A DNA stretch of 64,000 nucleotides from Demequina silvatica. Its GTDB lineage: Bacteria > Actinomycetota > Actinomycetes > Actinomycetales > Demequinaceae. Position 1 is the first letter of the stretch. Each line of letters opens with the position of its first letter. Shown one piece after another: positions 41,178 through 49,784 of the stretch. The notes under the pieces are model-generated. The model did no database searches, was not told where the DNA came from, and worked only from the letters and a program-made list of their open reading frames with translations. Made by a program: the position numbers and the translations under genes. The stretch is from positions 186,001 through 250,000 of the forward strand of contig NZ_BBMA01000002.1 in assembly GCF_000971215.1 (NCBI RefSeq), in the 5' to 3' direction.

Positions 41178-41824
41178 AGATCCTGCTGGTCGAGGACGAG
41201 CCGCGGCTCGTGGCGAGCTTGCGCGACGGCCTGCGCACCGTCGGCATAGAGATGGACCACGCGCGCACCGGCCGGGAGGGGCTGGCGCTCGCGCTCGCAG
41301 GCTCCCACGACGTCATGGTGCTCGACATCGGCCTGCCCGATCAGGAGGGCTTCACCGTGCTGCGGCGCCTGCGGGCGGCCGGCTCCGACCTCCCGGTCAT
41401 CATCCTGACGGCCCGCACCTCCGCCGAGGACACGGTGCGAGGGCTCGAACGCGGCGCCGACGACTACATGCCCAAGCCGTTCTCCTTCGACGAGCTGGTC
41501 GCCCGCATCCGTCTTCGCGCGCGGCGCGACAGCCCCGCGCCCGACCCGACAGTGCGCGTGGGCCGCTGCGCGCTCGACCCCGTCGCCCGGCGGCTCACGT
41601 GCGATGACGAGGAGGTGCCGCTGAGCCCGCGCGAGCTCCAGCTCGCCCACCTGCTCATGACGAACGCCGGCGAGGTCGTGACGCGCGCACGCGCGCTCGA
41701 GGAGGTGTGGGGTTCCGCGGCGCGAGACAACGTCCTCGACGTGTACATCCGCTACCTCCGCACCCACCTCGGCGCGGATGCGATCGAGACGGTCAGGGGA
41801 GTCGGGTACCGCTTCCACGGTTGA
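41174..41824 (+). CDS. OmpR/PhoB family response regulator
   Basis: The 216 residues have a receiver domain (phospho-acceptor Asp51 in VMVLDIGLPD, acidic pocket VEDE, Lys in MPKPF). A winged-helix DNA-binding domain follows (PLSPRELQLAHLL, DVYIRYLRTHLG, VRGVGYRF). The GTG start overlaps the kinase stop. It is the likely regulator of its own cluster, with 39178-39193 as a candidate site. Confidence 0.92.
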   Translation: MKILLVEDEPRLVASLRDGLRTVGIEMDHARTGREGLALALAGSHDVMVLDIGLPDQEGFTVLRRLRAAGSDLPVIILTARTSAEDTVRGLERGADDYMPKPFSFDELVARIRLRARRDSPAPDPTVRVGRCALDPVARRLTCDDEEVPLSPRELQLAHLLMTNAGEVVTRARALEEVWGSAARDNVLDVYIRYLRTHLGADAIETVRGVGYRFHG

Positions 41825-41882
41825 CGGCGCGCTCGTCCCTTCGGACGATGCCGGCGCCCGGCCCACGCCCTACGCTGGCCTG

Positions 41883-43118
41883 ATGGACGCCAAGGGGCCG
41901 CGCTGGGGTGACGTCGCGATCGCCGCGTCCCTGCTGGTGCTCGCGCTCATCGGCACCCGGGGCGCCGCCTCCTTCGGGCCCGCGCCGCGCGAGTACGACG
42001 CGCTCGGCTACCTGCTGATCGTCGCGCAGGTGGTCCCGCTCGTGTGGCGCCAGCGGCACCCGCGCGTGGTCGTGTGGGCGATCCTCATGCCGTGGGTCGT
42101 CGCGGTGGGCCTCGGCTACCCCGACACCGCGGCGATGTTCGGCATCTACGTCGCGCTGTACGGCCTCGCCGCCTACGTGCCACGGCGCACCGCGCTGCTC
42201 CACGGGGCCGCGGTGCTGCTGCTCATGTTCTCCTGGACGGTCGTGGGGCTCTTCGCGACCGACTTCGTCCAGTGGACGTCGCTCATCGCGGTCACGCTGG
42301 CCGTGGTGGTGCCCATGATGATCGGGTTCGTCGACTTCCGTCGCCGCGAGCGCATCACGGAGCTCGAGCTCGAGCACGCGCGGCGCGAGCAGGCGCAGCA
42401 GGTGGTCGCGGCGGACGCCGTCCGGGCGGAGCGCGCGCGGATCGCGCGCGAGCTGCACGACGTGGTCGCGCACGAGATCACCGTGATGACGCTGCAGGCG
42501 GAGGGCGCGCGCCGCCTCGCCCGCGAGAGCGATCCGCGGGTGTCCGAGGCGCTGGAGACCATCGCGGCGTCCGGCCGCACGGGCCTCGCGGAGATGCAGC
42601 GGATGATCGGCGTGCTGCGCGCGACCGAGCAGGACGCGGTCGACACCGCGGAGCGGGACCGCGCGCTCGCGGAGCTCGAGCCGATGCCGGCGCTCGCCGC
42701 GCTGCCCGCGCTCGCGCAGCAGGTCGAGGACGCGGGGCTTCCCGTCGAGCTCAGCGTCGAGGGGACGGCGCACGTCCCCGCCGGGGTGGAGCTCAGCGCG
42801 TACCGCGTGGTGCAGGAGGCCCTCACCAACGCCATGAAGCACGCCGGCCCGGGCGCCCACGCGCAGGTGACCGTGGTGCGCCGTCCCGGCCAGGTCACCG
42901 TCCTGGTCGAGGACGATGGCCGCGGCATCATCTCCGACGCGGCCCGCCAGAGCGGCGGCCATGGGCTGCGCGGGATGGCGGAGCGCGTCCACGCGCTCGG
43001 CGGCTCGCTCGAGTACGGACCGCGCAGCGGCGGCGGCTTCCGGGTGCGGGCGGTGCTGCCGTCGGCGGACGACCAGGTGGGCCGCCGGTCCGCCGGCACG
43101 GCGAAGGGTGGACGATGA
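41883..43118 (+). CDS. NarL/DesK-class sensor histidine kinase
   Basis: The 411-residue kinase has five or so membrane helices in the first 150 residues with very short loops. This suggests intramembrane sensing, as in envelope-stress kinases. The HisKA_3 motif ARIARELHDVVAHEIT has His at about 192. ATPase motifs are EALTNAMKHA, DDGRGI and GHGLRGMAER. TACGCT lies six bases before the ATG and no ribosome site is visible, so it is probably leaderless. It overlaps the regulator gene by ATGA. Confidence 0.92.
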   Translation: MDAKGPRWGDVAIAASLLVLALIGTRGAASFGPAPREYDALGYLLIVAQVVPLVWRQRHPRVVVWAILMPWVVAVGLGYPDTAAMFGIYVALYGLAAYVPRRTALLHGAAVLLLMFSWTVVGLFATDFVQWTSLIAVTLAVVVPMMIGFVDFRRRERITELELEHARREQAQQVVAADAVRAERARIARELHDVVAHEITVMTLQAEGARRLARESDPRVSEALETIAASGRTGLAEMQRMIGVLRATEQDAVDTAERDRALAELEPMPALAALPALAQQVEDAGLPVELSVEGTAHVPAGVELSAYRVVQEALTNAMKHAGPGAHAQVTVVRRPGQVTVLVEDDGRGIISDAARQSGGHGLRGMAERVHALGGSLEYGPRSGGGFRVRAVLPSADDQVGRRSAGTAKGGR

Positions 43119-43783
43119 TCCGGGTGGCGCTGGTCGACGACCAGGCGATGGTGCGCGTGGGGCTGCGCATGATCCTCGAGTCCGAGGAGGACATCAGCGT
43201 GGTCGCCGAGGCGACTTCCGGCGCGGAGGCGGCCGGGATAGTCGCCCAGCACGCCCCCGACGTGGTGCTCATGGACGTCCGCATGCCCGGCATGGACGGC
43301 CTCACCGCCACGCGCGAGGTGCTCGCCGCGCACCCCGGCACGCGCATCGTCATCCTGACCACCTTCGACGACGACGAGTACGTGTACGAGGCGCTGCGAG
43401 CCGGCGCGTCCGGGTTCCTGCTCAAGAGCGTCGACGGCGACGCGCTGGTGAGCGCGGTGCGCGTGGTCGCGGCGGGCGAGGCGCTGCTCGCTCCCGAGGT
43501 GACGCGCCGCGTGATCGAGCAGTTCGCGCGCACCGCCCCCGTCGCGCCCGAGGACCACACCCCCTCCCCCGAGGCCGTGGGCGACCTGTCCGACCGCGAG
43601 GTGGAGGTGCTGCGCCTCATGGCGCGCGGCCTGTCGAACCAGGAGATCGCGGCGGAGCTGTACGTGTCCTCCACCACGGTGAAGACCCACGTCAGCCACA
43701 TCCTCACCAAGCTCGGCGTGCGCGACCGCGTGCAGGCGGTGGTCGAGGCCTACGACTCCGGGATCGTGCTGCCGCGGCCGTGA
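43115..43783 (+). CDS. NarL/LuxR family response regulator
   Basis: The 222 residues comprise a receiver (LVDDQAMVRVG; Asp54 in VLMDVRMPGMDG; Lys in GFLLKSVDGDA) and a LuxR-type HTH (LSDREVEVLRLMARGLSNQE, VSSTTVKTHVSHI). It is translationally coupled to the kinase and followed by an ABC transporter. That arrangement usually means induction of the transporter by a cell-envelope stress or antimicrobial peptide. Confidence 0.93.
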   Translation: MIRVALVDDQAMVRVGLRMILESEEDISVVAEATSGAEAAGIVAQHAPDVVLMDVRMPGMDGLTATREVLAAHPGTRIVILTTFDDDEYVYEALRAGASGFLLKSVDGDALVSAVRVVAAGEALLAPEVTRRVIEQFARTAPVAPEDHTPSPEAVGDLSDREVEVLRLMARGLSNQEIAAELYVSSTTVKTHVSHILTKLGVRDRVQAVVEAYDSGIVLPRP

Positions 43784-43931
43784 GCCTGCGCCGCAGACCC
43801 GGCCCGCGCATCGTCCCTCCGGGGTCATCCCTGAGGCGGACCCGCCGGAACCGTCCTCGCGGACGATGACCGCGGCGCGCGCGCTTCGCCAGACTGGCCA
43901 CGACACCACCCATCCACGAGGGGCATCCATC

Positions 43932-44669
43932 ATGACCACCACCGTCACCCTCGCCGCGTCCATGCGCGGCGGCACCAAGGACTACGGCTCGGGCGACGCG
44001 GCGGTCCGCGCGCTCGACGGCATCGACGTCGACATCGCGGCCGCCGAGTTCACGGCGATCATGGGCCCGTCGGGCTCGGGCAAGTCGACCCTGCTGCACA
44101 CGCTCGCAGGCCTGGACCGGCTCACCGCCGGCGAGTCCTGGATCGGCGACCAGCAGATCTCGAGCCTGTCCGAGGACAAGATCACGCAGGTGCGCCGCGA
44201 CAAGATCGGGTTCGTCTTCCAGGCGTTCAACCTCATCCCGTCGCTGACCGCGCGCGAGAACATCACGCTGCCGCTCGACATCTCGGGCCGCGACATCGAC
44301 CCGGCGTGGTTCGACGAGATCATCGGGATCCTGGGCCTCGCGGACCGCCTCACGCACCTGCCCGCCGAGCTCTCGGGCGGCCAGCAGCAGCGCGTCGCGG
44401 TCGCCCGCGCGCTGGTCGCGCGCCCCGAGCTGATCTTCGCGGACGAGCCGTCCGGCAACCTCGACTCGCGCTCCGGCGCGGAGCTGCTCGGCTTCATGCG
44501 CCGCGCCGTGAAGGAGTTCGGCCAGACCATCGCGATGGTCACCCACGACCCGTCGGCCGCGTCCTACTCGGACCGCGTGCTGTTCCTCGCCGACGGCCGG
44601 ATCGTGGACGAGATGCGCGAGCCCACCGCCGACCGCGTGCTCGACCGCATGAAGCAGATGGGGCACTGA
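43932..44669 (+). CDS. MacB/LolD-type ABC transporter ATP-binding protein
   Basis: The 245-residue ATPase has Walker A GPSGSGKST, the Q-loop FVFQAFNLIPSL, signature LSGGQQQRVAVARALVA, Walker B LIFADEPSGNLDSRSG and H-loop MVTHDP. These are the marks of the MacB/BceA class, which acts with large FtsX-type permeases. The ATG follows GAGGGG, and the frame overlaps the permease gene by one base (TGATG). Confidence 0.93.
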   Translation: MTTTVTLAASMRGGTKDYGSGDAAVRALDGIDVDIAAAEFTAIMGPSGSGKSTLLHTLAGLDRLTAGESWIGDQQISSLSEDKITQVRRDKIGFVFQAFNLIPSLTARENITLPLDISGRDIDPAWFDEIIGILGLADRLTHLPAELSGGQQQRVAVARALVARPELIFADEPSGNLDSRSGAELLGFMRRAVKEFGQTIAMVTHDPSAASYSDRVLFLADGRIVDEMREPTADRVLDRMKQMGH

Positions 44670-47200
44670 TGTTCCGCCTCGCCGTCAAGTCCGTCAAGCA
44701 CAACCCCAAGAGGCTGGTGCTGACCGCGATCGCCGTCGCCCTGGGCGTCGCGCTCGCCGCGGCCACGTTCACCCTCACCAACGCGCTCTCGGGCGGCTTC
44801 CACCAGCTGTTCGAGGAGATCTACTCCGGCACCGACGTGATCGTCGAGGAGGCGCCGTCCGAGTCCGAGGAGGAGGGCGACCAGTTCGCCGCAGGCGACT
44901 CGGTGTTCTCCACCGACGACCTCGCCGCCGTCCAGGCGGTCGATGGCGTCGGCCTCGCCGTGGGCGGGATCCAGGTCATGGGTGCGGTGCTGCCCGCCGA
45001 CTTCGAGCCCACGGGCGAGCTCACGGCCGGCGGCGCCCCCAGCCAGCTGTTCAACTGGTCGGGCGAGCCCCGCATCGACCAGTCGACGCTGGTCGAGGGT
45101 CACGGACCGGAGACCGACACCCAGATGGTCCTCGACGTCGACAGCGCGCCGCGCCTGGGCTACGAGCTGGGCGACCAGGTGGCCGTCGCGACCGACTCGG
45201 GCGTCACCGAGCTCGAGCTCGTGGGCCTCGTCCGCTTCGGCGAGTCCAACTCGCTGCAGGGCGCGACGCTCGGCTACATGACCGAGGCAACCGCGTGGGA
45301 GCTCGCGCAGTCCGACGGCTACCAGAGCATCTCCGTGCTGGTCGCGGACGGCGCGGACAAGGACGAGGTCGCGACCGCGATCTCCGACGTCATCCCCGAC
45401 GGCACCCGCGCCATCACGGGCGAGGACAAGGCCGCGGAGCAGGCGCAGGAGCTCGACGACCTGCTCCAGTACATCGACATCTTCGCGATCGCGTTCGCGC
45501 TCATCGCGCTGTTCGTCGGCTCGTACATCATCGTCAACACGTTCCGGATCATCGTCACGCAGCGCACCCGCGAGTTCGGGCTGCTGCGCGCGATCGGCGT
45601 GAGCGGCCGCCAGCTGCGCACCATGATCCTGCTCGAGGCGCTCGTCATCGCGGTGGTCGCGTCGACGGTGGGCATCGCGCTGGGCTACCTGGGCGCGCTC
45701 GGGCTCTCCGCGCTGGTGGAAGCGGTGTCGGGCAACATCTTCGGCACCGTCACCCTCCCGATCGACGCCCTGCTGTGGGGCTACGCGCTCGGCGCGCTGG
45801 TCACGCTGATCGCGGCGCTCATGCCCGCGATCCACGCGTCGACCATCTCGCCCATGGAGGCGCTGCGCGAGTCCGCGACCGAGTCCAAGAAGCCGCTGCG
45901 GCTGCGCAACATCGTCGGCGGCGCGCTCGCGCTGCTCGGCGTGCTGGCGATCGTCGTGGGTCTCTACATGGACGTCCCGCGTCCGTACGTGTACGTGGGC
46001 GCCGGCGCGATGGTGCTCATCATCGGCGTGACGCTGCTCGCGGCGCAGGTCCTGGTGCCGCTCGCGTACGGCCTCAAGTCGCTGCTCACGCGGCTGTTCC
46101 GGGTGGACGGCAAGCTCGCCGCCAACAACATCCGCCGCGAGCCTCGCCGCAGCGCCAACACCGCGGCCGCGCTCATGATCGGCGTGATGCTGCTCGCGCT
46201 GGTCTCCACCTTCACGGAGTCGCTCAAGAGCGTGGTCACCGACCAGTTCGCGAGCAGCGACGCGGACTTCTTCGTCCTCTCCACCCAGGGCGCGATCCCG
46301 GCCGGCGCGATCGAGACGCTCGAGTCTGAGGACGGCGTCGACTTCGTCACGTCGCTCGGCGTGGACTCCGCGCAGTTCGAGGGGACGGGCTACGCCGTCG
46401 CGTCGATCGACCCCGTGACCGCGGAGGCGGCGTTCGACTACAACAACGAGCCCGCGTTCACCGAGCTCGACGGCGGCGTCTTCATCGACCCGGTCATCCA
46501 GGAGCTCGGCGTCGAGGTGGGCGACCAGGTGACCCTCGAGGGAGCCGAGGGCTCGGCGACGCTGGAGGTCACCGGCCTCTACCTCAACGAGGGCGACGCC
46601 AACTTCTGGGTCGACGAGGCGACCGGCGCGGAGCTGTTCGGCGAGTACGACGTGGTCCAGGCGATGGTGGTCCTGGACGAGGGCGTGGACGCCGCCGCGG
46701 CGCAGGAGCAGCTGGCGGAGGCCCTCGCGGCCGACTACCCGCTCGTGGTGCTCCAGGCCCCCGACGAGCTCGCGCAGTTCGCGAACCAGTTCATCGACCT
46801 GCTGCTCGGCGTGATCTCGGCGATGCTCGGCGCGGCGCTCATCATCGCAGTGCTGGGCGTGGCGAACACGCTGCTGCTCTCGGTGACGGAGCGCACCCGC
46901 GAGATCGGCCTGCTCCGCGCGGTGGGCGTCCGGCGGCGCTCCATCCGCCGCATGATCCGCATCGAGTCGCTCGTCATGGCGATCTTCGGCACCATCCTCG
47001 GCATGATCCTGGGCGTGGGCCTGGGCGTGGCGCTGGTGCGGGCGCTCGAGGAGTTCGGCTTCTCCTCGGTCGCGATCCCGTGGACATGGCTCGGGATCTA
47101 CATGGTGCTGGCGATCATCGCCGGCGTGGTGGCGGCCATGTCGCCCGCGCGCCGCGCGGCCAAGCTCGACATCCTGCAGGCGATCGCCTTCGACGGCTGA
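44669..47200 (+). CDS. FtsX-type ABC transporter permease with duplicated FtsX domains
   Basis: The 843-residue membrane protein has an N-terminal helix (LVLTAIAVALGVALAAATFT), an extracellular domain of about 220 residues and a first FtsX domain with three helices (around 270-410). Two further central helices, a second extracellular domain and a second FtsX domain (CTERTREIGLLRAVGV-like, here SVTERTREIGLLRAVGVRRR) follow. The partner ATPase is immediately upstream. A role in peptide or antibiotic efflux or sensing, or lipid export, is inferred from the adjacent NarL system. Confidence 0.9.
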   Translation: MFRLAVKSVKHNPKRLVLTAIAVALGVALAAATFTLTNALSGGFHQLFEEIYSGTDVIVEEAPSESEEEGDQFAAGDSVFSTDDLAAVQAVDGVGLAVGGIQVMGAVLPADFEPTGELTAGGAPSQLFNWSGEPRIDQSTLVEGHGPETDTQMVLDVDSAPRLGYELGDQVAVATDSGVTELELVGLVRFGESNSLQGATLGYMTEATAWELAQSDGYQSISVLVADGADKDEVATAISDVIPDGTRAITGEDKAAEQAQELDDLLQYIDIFAIAFALIALFVGSYIIVNTFRIIVTQRTREFGLLRAIGVSGRQLRTMILLEALVIAVVASTVGIALGYLGALGLSALVEAVSGNIFGTVTLPIDALLWGYALGALVTLIAALMPAIHASTISPMEALRESATESKKPLRLRNIVGGALALLGVLAIVVGLYMDVPRPYVYVGAGAMVLIIGVTLLAAQVLVPLAYGLKSLLTRLFRVDGKLAANNIRREPRRSANTAAALMIGVMLLALVSTFTESLKSVVTDQFASSDADFFVLSTQGAIPAGAIETLESEDGVDFVTSLGVDSAQFEGTGYAVASIDPVTAEAAFDYNNEPAFTELDGGVFIDPVIQELGVEVGDQVTLEGAEGSATLEVTGLYLNEGDANFWVDEATGAELFGEYDVVQAMVVLDEGVDAAAAQEQLAEALAADYPLVVLQAPDELAQFANQFIDLLLGVISAMLGAALIIAVLGVANTLLLSVTERTREIGLLRAVGVRRRSIRRMIRIESLVMAIFGTILGMILGVGLGVALVRALEEFGFSSVAIPWTWLGIYMVLAIIAGVVAAMSPARRAAKLDILQAIAFDG

Positions 47201-47230
47201 CGGGCGGCCCGCGAAGCGCGGGACGATGCG

Positions 47231-47263
47231 GCGGCCCCCGGGGACTCGAACCCCGGGGGCCGC
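47231..47263. terminator. Bidirectional terminator between the FtsX permease and murB genes
   Basis: A perfect 13-bp GC-rich stem (47231-47243/47251-47263) with a 7-nt loop between convergent genes. An exact GGACGATGCG word abuts it (47221-47230). Confidence 0.7.
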
Positions 47264-47274
47264 TCGCGTCCGGT

Positions 47275-48321
47275 CTAGATCTCGACGCCCACCGCGACGG
47301 GCTCGGGCACCAGCGTGATCCCGAAGGCGTCGCGCACGCCGTCGCGGACCGCGCGCGCGAGCTCCACGACGTCGGCGGCGGTCGCCGCTCCCCTGTTGGT
47401 GAGCGCGAGGGTGTGCTTGGTCGACAAGGTGGCCCGCGCATCGTCCCTCACGGCGAAGCCGCGCGCGAAGCCCGCGTGCTCGATGAGCCAGGCCGCGGAG
47501 GTCTTCACCAGGCCCTCGGCGGCGGGGTAGCGCGGTGCGTCGGCGGGGACGGCCTCCGCGTGCACGATCGGGTTGGTGAAGAACGAGCCGGCGCTCCACG
47601 TGTCGTGGTCGGCGGCATCGAGGACCATGCCCTTCGAGGCGCGCAGCGCGAGGACCGCCTCGCGGACGTCGGTGATGGGCACGCGGGCGCCCAGCTCCAC
47701 GCCGAGCGCCGTCGCGAGCTGCTGGTAGCGCACGGGTGCCGAGAGGCTCGCCATCCGCGTGTGGAAGGTGACCTCGAGCACCACGTAGCGCGGCGTGGGT
47801 CCCCACGGGCCGTGCGTCATGGTGCGCTTGAGCATCGAGTCGCGGTAGCCGAACTCGGCCTTGACCAGGGGCAACGTCTTGACGGAGCCTGCCTCGCGGT
47901 CCCACGTGCGCACCACGGCGACGATGTCCTTGACCTCCGCGCCGTACGCGCCGACGTTCTGCACCGGCGTGGCGCCGGTCGAGCCGGGGATGCCGGAGAG
48001 GGCCTCGAAGCCGCTCCACTTCGACGCGACCGCCTGCGCGACCAGCGTGTCCCACGGGGTGCCGGCCGCGGCGGTGATCGACAGCCCGCCGCACGCGCCG
48101 TCGTTGACCAGCGACACGTCCTCGCGGCGGTCGCGGACCACCACGCCGTCGAAGCCCTCGTCGGCGACCAGCAGGTTGGAGCCGCCCCCGACCACCAGGA
48201 GCGGCGCCCCGTCGGTGTCGGCTGTGCGGACGGCGTCGATGAGCTCGGCCTCGCTGTCCGTCTCGCGCAGCTCGCGAGCCGGGCCCCCGACGCGCAGGGT
48301 GGTCAACGCGGCAAGATTCAT
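47275..48321 (-). CDS. murB: UDP-N-acetylenolpyruvoylglucosamine reductase
   Basis: MurB reduces UDP-GlcNAc-enolpyruvate to UDP-MurNAc using FAD and NADPH. The 348 residues have the FAD site (LLVVGGGSNLLVADEGFDG), IPGSTGATPVQNVGAYGAEV, the active-site region SAGSFFTNPIV and the closing NRGAATAADVVELARAVRD. The start overlaps the MFS gene by ATGA, but TACCCT also lies six bases before this ATG, so a leaderless murB transcript may start inside the MFS gene. An exact repeated word lies in the gene (47437). Confidence 0.95.
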   Translation of the reverse strand: MNLAALTTLRVGGPARELRETDSEAELIDAVRTADTDGAPLLVVGGGSNLLVADEGFDGVVVRDRREDVSLVNDGACGGLSITAAAGTPWDTLVAQAVASKWSGFEALSGIPGSTGATPVQNVGAYGAEVKDIVAVVRTWDREAGSVKTLPLVKAEFGYRDSMLKRTMTHGPWGPTPRYVVLEVTFHTRMASLSAPVRYQQLATALGVELGARVPITDVREAVLALRASKGMVLDAADHDTWSAGSFFTNPIVHAEAVPADAPRYPAAEGLVKTSAAWLIEHAGFARGFAVRDDARATLSTKHTLALTNRGAATAADVVELARAVRDGVRDAFGITLVPEPVAVGVEI

Positions 48322-49691
48322 GCGCCCAGGGTATCCGCGCCGCGCCGCCGCTCCTCGCGGGTGGGCGCCCCCTCCTCGGGCAGCGCCTGAACGGGCTCCA
48401 CGCCGTCCGCGATCACCGCGGCGGCGGCGTCGCGATCGGCCTCGGCGTCGATCGAGACCGCGGCCGCGCGTTCCCGCCGCGCCAGCGCGCGCTGGGACCG
48501 GAATAGCGGTCCCGCGGCGCGCACCGCGCGCGCGAGCAGGAACGAGATCAGCGCCGCGGGCACCGTGACCAGCAGCGCGCGACGCAGCTCCACCACGTCG
48601 CCCAGGTGGCCGATCACCTGCGGCATCACCAGCCCCGCGATGGTGGAGAACGAGGACACGGCCGCGACGCGCGCGGCGGCGCGATCGGGCTCGTCGGAGG
48701 CGGCGGAGAAGCCGATCGGGACGCCGAGAGCGGCGCCCAGGCCCCACAGCACCATGCCCACGGGCACCAGCCACAGGCCCGGCGCGAACGCGAACAGGCT
48801 CACGCCCACGATCACGAGCGCCGCGGAGACCCGCAGCGTCACCACGCGCCCGAGGCGCCCGATGACCGCCGCGCCGCTCCACCGCAGCGTCACCATCGCG
48901 ACCACGAACACCCAGTACAGGAGGTCGCCCACCGCCTCCGGCTGGTCGAAGGCCTCGACCACCGCCAGCGACGCCCACTGCGCCGCCGCGCCCTCGATGG
49001 TCGAAGCGCAGAACACGATCACGCCGATGAGCACCACGCGCCTGTCGCGGTACTCGTCCCGCGCGGCGGCGAACGGGCCGCCCAGGCCGGGCCGCGCATC
49101 GTCCGGGCGCGGCCGCCCGTCCATCACCGCCGCCGGCAGGACCGCGAGACGGAGCGCGGTCAGCGCGATCCCGACGCCCGCGAAGTGCCACACGGGCGCG
49201 ATGCCGAGGTGCGAGATCCACGCGCCGAGCGCGAGCCCCATCGCCATGCCCACGGAGAAGGCGGCGTGGAACTGCGGCAGCACCGCGCGTCCCATGGCGC
49301 GCTCGACCGCCGCCGCCTCCGCGTTCATGCTGACGTTGGTGAACGCGAAGCCCACGGAAACCAGGAACGACGCGACCGCGAACCAGGCCTGCGATCCCCA
49401 CGCGGTCGCGGCACCCAGCAGCACGATCGCGGCGAGGAACCCGAACGAGGACCACCACAGCAGCGCCCGCGTGCCGAACCGCGCCACCATCCAGCCGGTC
49501 ACGAGCAGCGCGCACAGGGCGCCGAGCGCGCCGAACAGCAGCAGTCGCGCGAGCTCGCCCGTGCTCACGTCGAGCAGCTCGGTGATGGTCGGGTAGCGCG
49601 ACACCTGGGTCGCCATGAAGACGCCCATGATCCAGAACAGGGCGAGCACGCCGCGGCGGGCGGCCGCGGTGCGGGCAGGGCGTTGGGTCAT
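48318..49691 (-). CDS. MFS transporter
   Basis: The 457-residue protein has about 12 membrane helices from residue 15 to 385. The loop motif around GWMVARFGTRALLW recalls the MFS motif A (G-x-x-x-D/R-R-x-G). A hydrophilic C-terminal tail of about 70 residues follows (RSQRALARRERAAAVSIDAE). It is divergent from a LacI-type gene across 93 bp and may be its target; a sugar or nucleoside substrate is possible but not demonstrated. CGCATCGTCC lies in the central loop coding region (49095). Confidence 0.85.
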   Translation of the reverse strand: MTQRPARTAAARRGVLALFWIMGVFMATQVSRYPTITELLDVSTGELARLLLFGALGALCALLVTGWMVARFGTRALLWWSSFGFLAAIVLLGAATAWGSQAWFAVASFLVSVGFAFTNVSMNAEAAAVERAMGRAVLPQFHAAFSVGMAMGLALGAWISHLGIAPVWHFAGVGIALTALRLAVLPAAVMDGRPRPDDARPGLGGPFAAARDEYRDRRVVLIGVIVFCASTIEGAAAQWASLAVVEAFDQPEAVGDLLYWVFVVAMVTLRWSGAAVIGRLGRVVTLRVSAALVIVGVSLFAFAPGLWLVPVGMVLWGLGAALGVPIGFSAASDEPDRAAARVAAVSSFSTIAGLVMPQVIGHLGDVVELRRALLVTVPAALISFLLARAVRAAGPLFRSQRALARRERAAAVSIDAEADRDAAAAVIADGVEPVQALPEEGAPTREERRRGADTLGA

Positions 49692-49784
49692 GGCTCCCTC
49701 GGGACGATGCGCGGCGCGGCCGTGGCGCGGATGGTCGGGCGGGCGGCGCTAACCTGGGGTCTGACCGAGCCGAGGGAGAGCCGC
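49692..49784. promoter_or_regulatory. Divergent promoter region of the MFS and LacI-type genes
   Basis: Ninety-three bases between divergent starts contain an exact GGACGATGCG (49702-49711) and a TAACCT -10-like box (49749-49754, plus strand) for the regulator. No perfect LacI-type operator palindrome is evident. Confidence 0.4.

Noticed and set aside
40096-43120. Extra GGACGATG matches (40096, 42912, 43112, 43861)
   Set aside because: They match eight or fewer core bases or fall in conserved Glu-Asp-Asp-Gly codons of kinase genes, so they are explained by protein sequence.
47231-47263. GGGACTCGAACCCCGGGG looks like a tRNA T arm
   Set aside because: There is no acceptor stem, D arm or anticodon arm around it; the sequence is the stem and loop of a GC-rich terminator between convergent genes.
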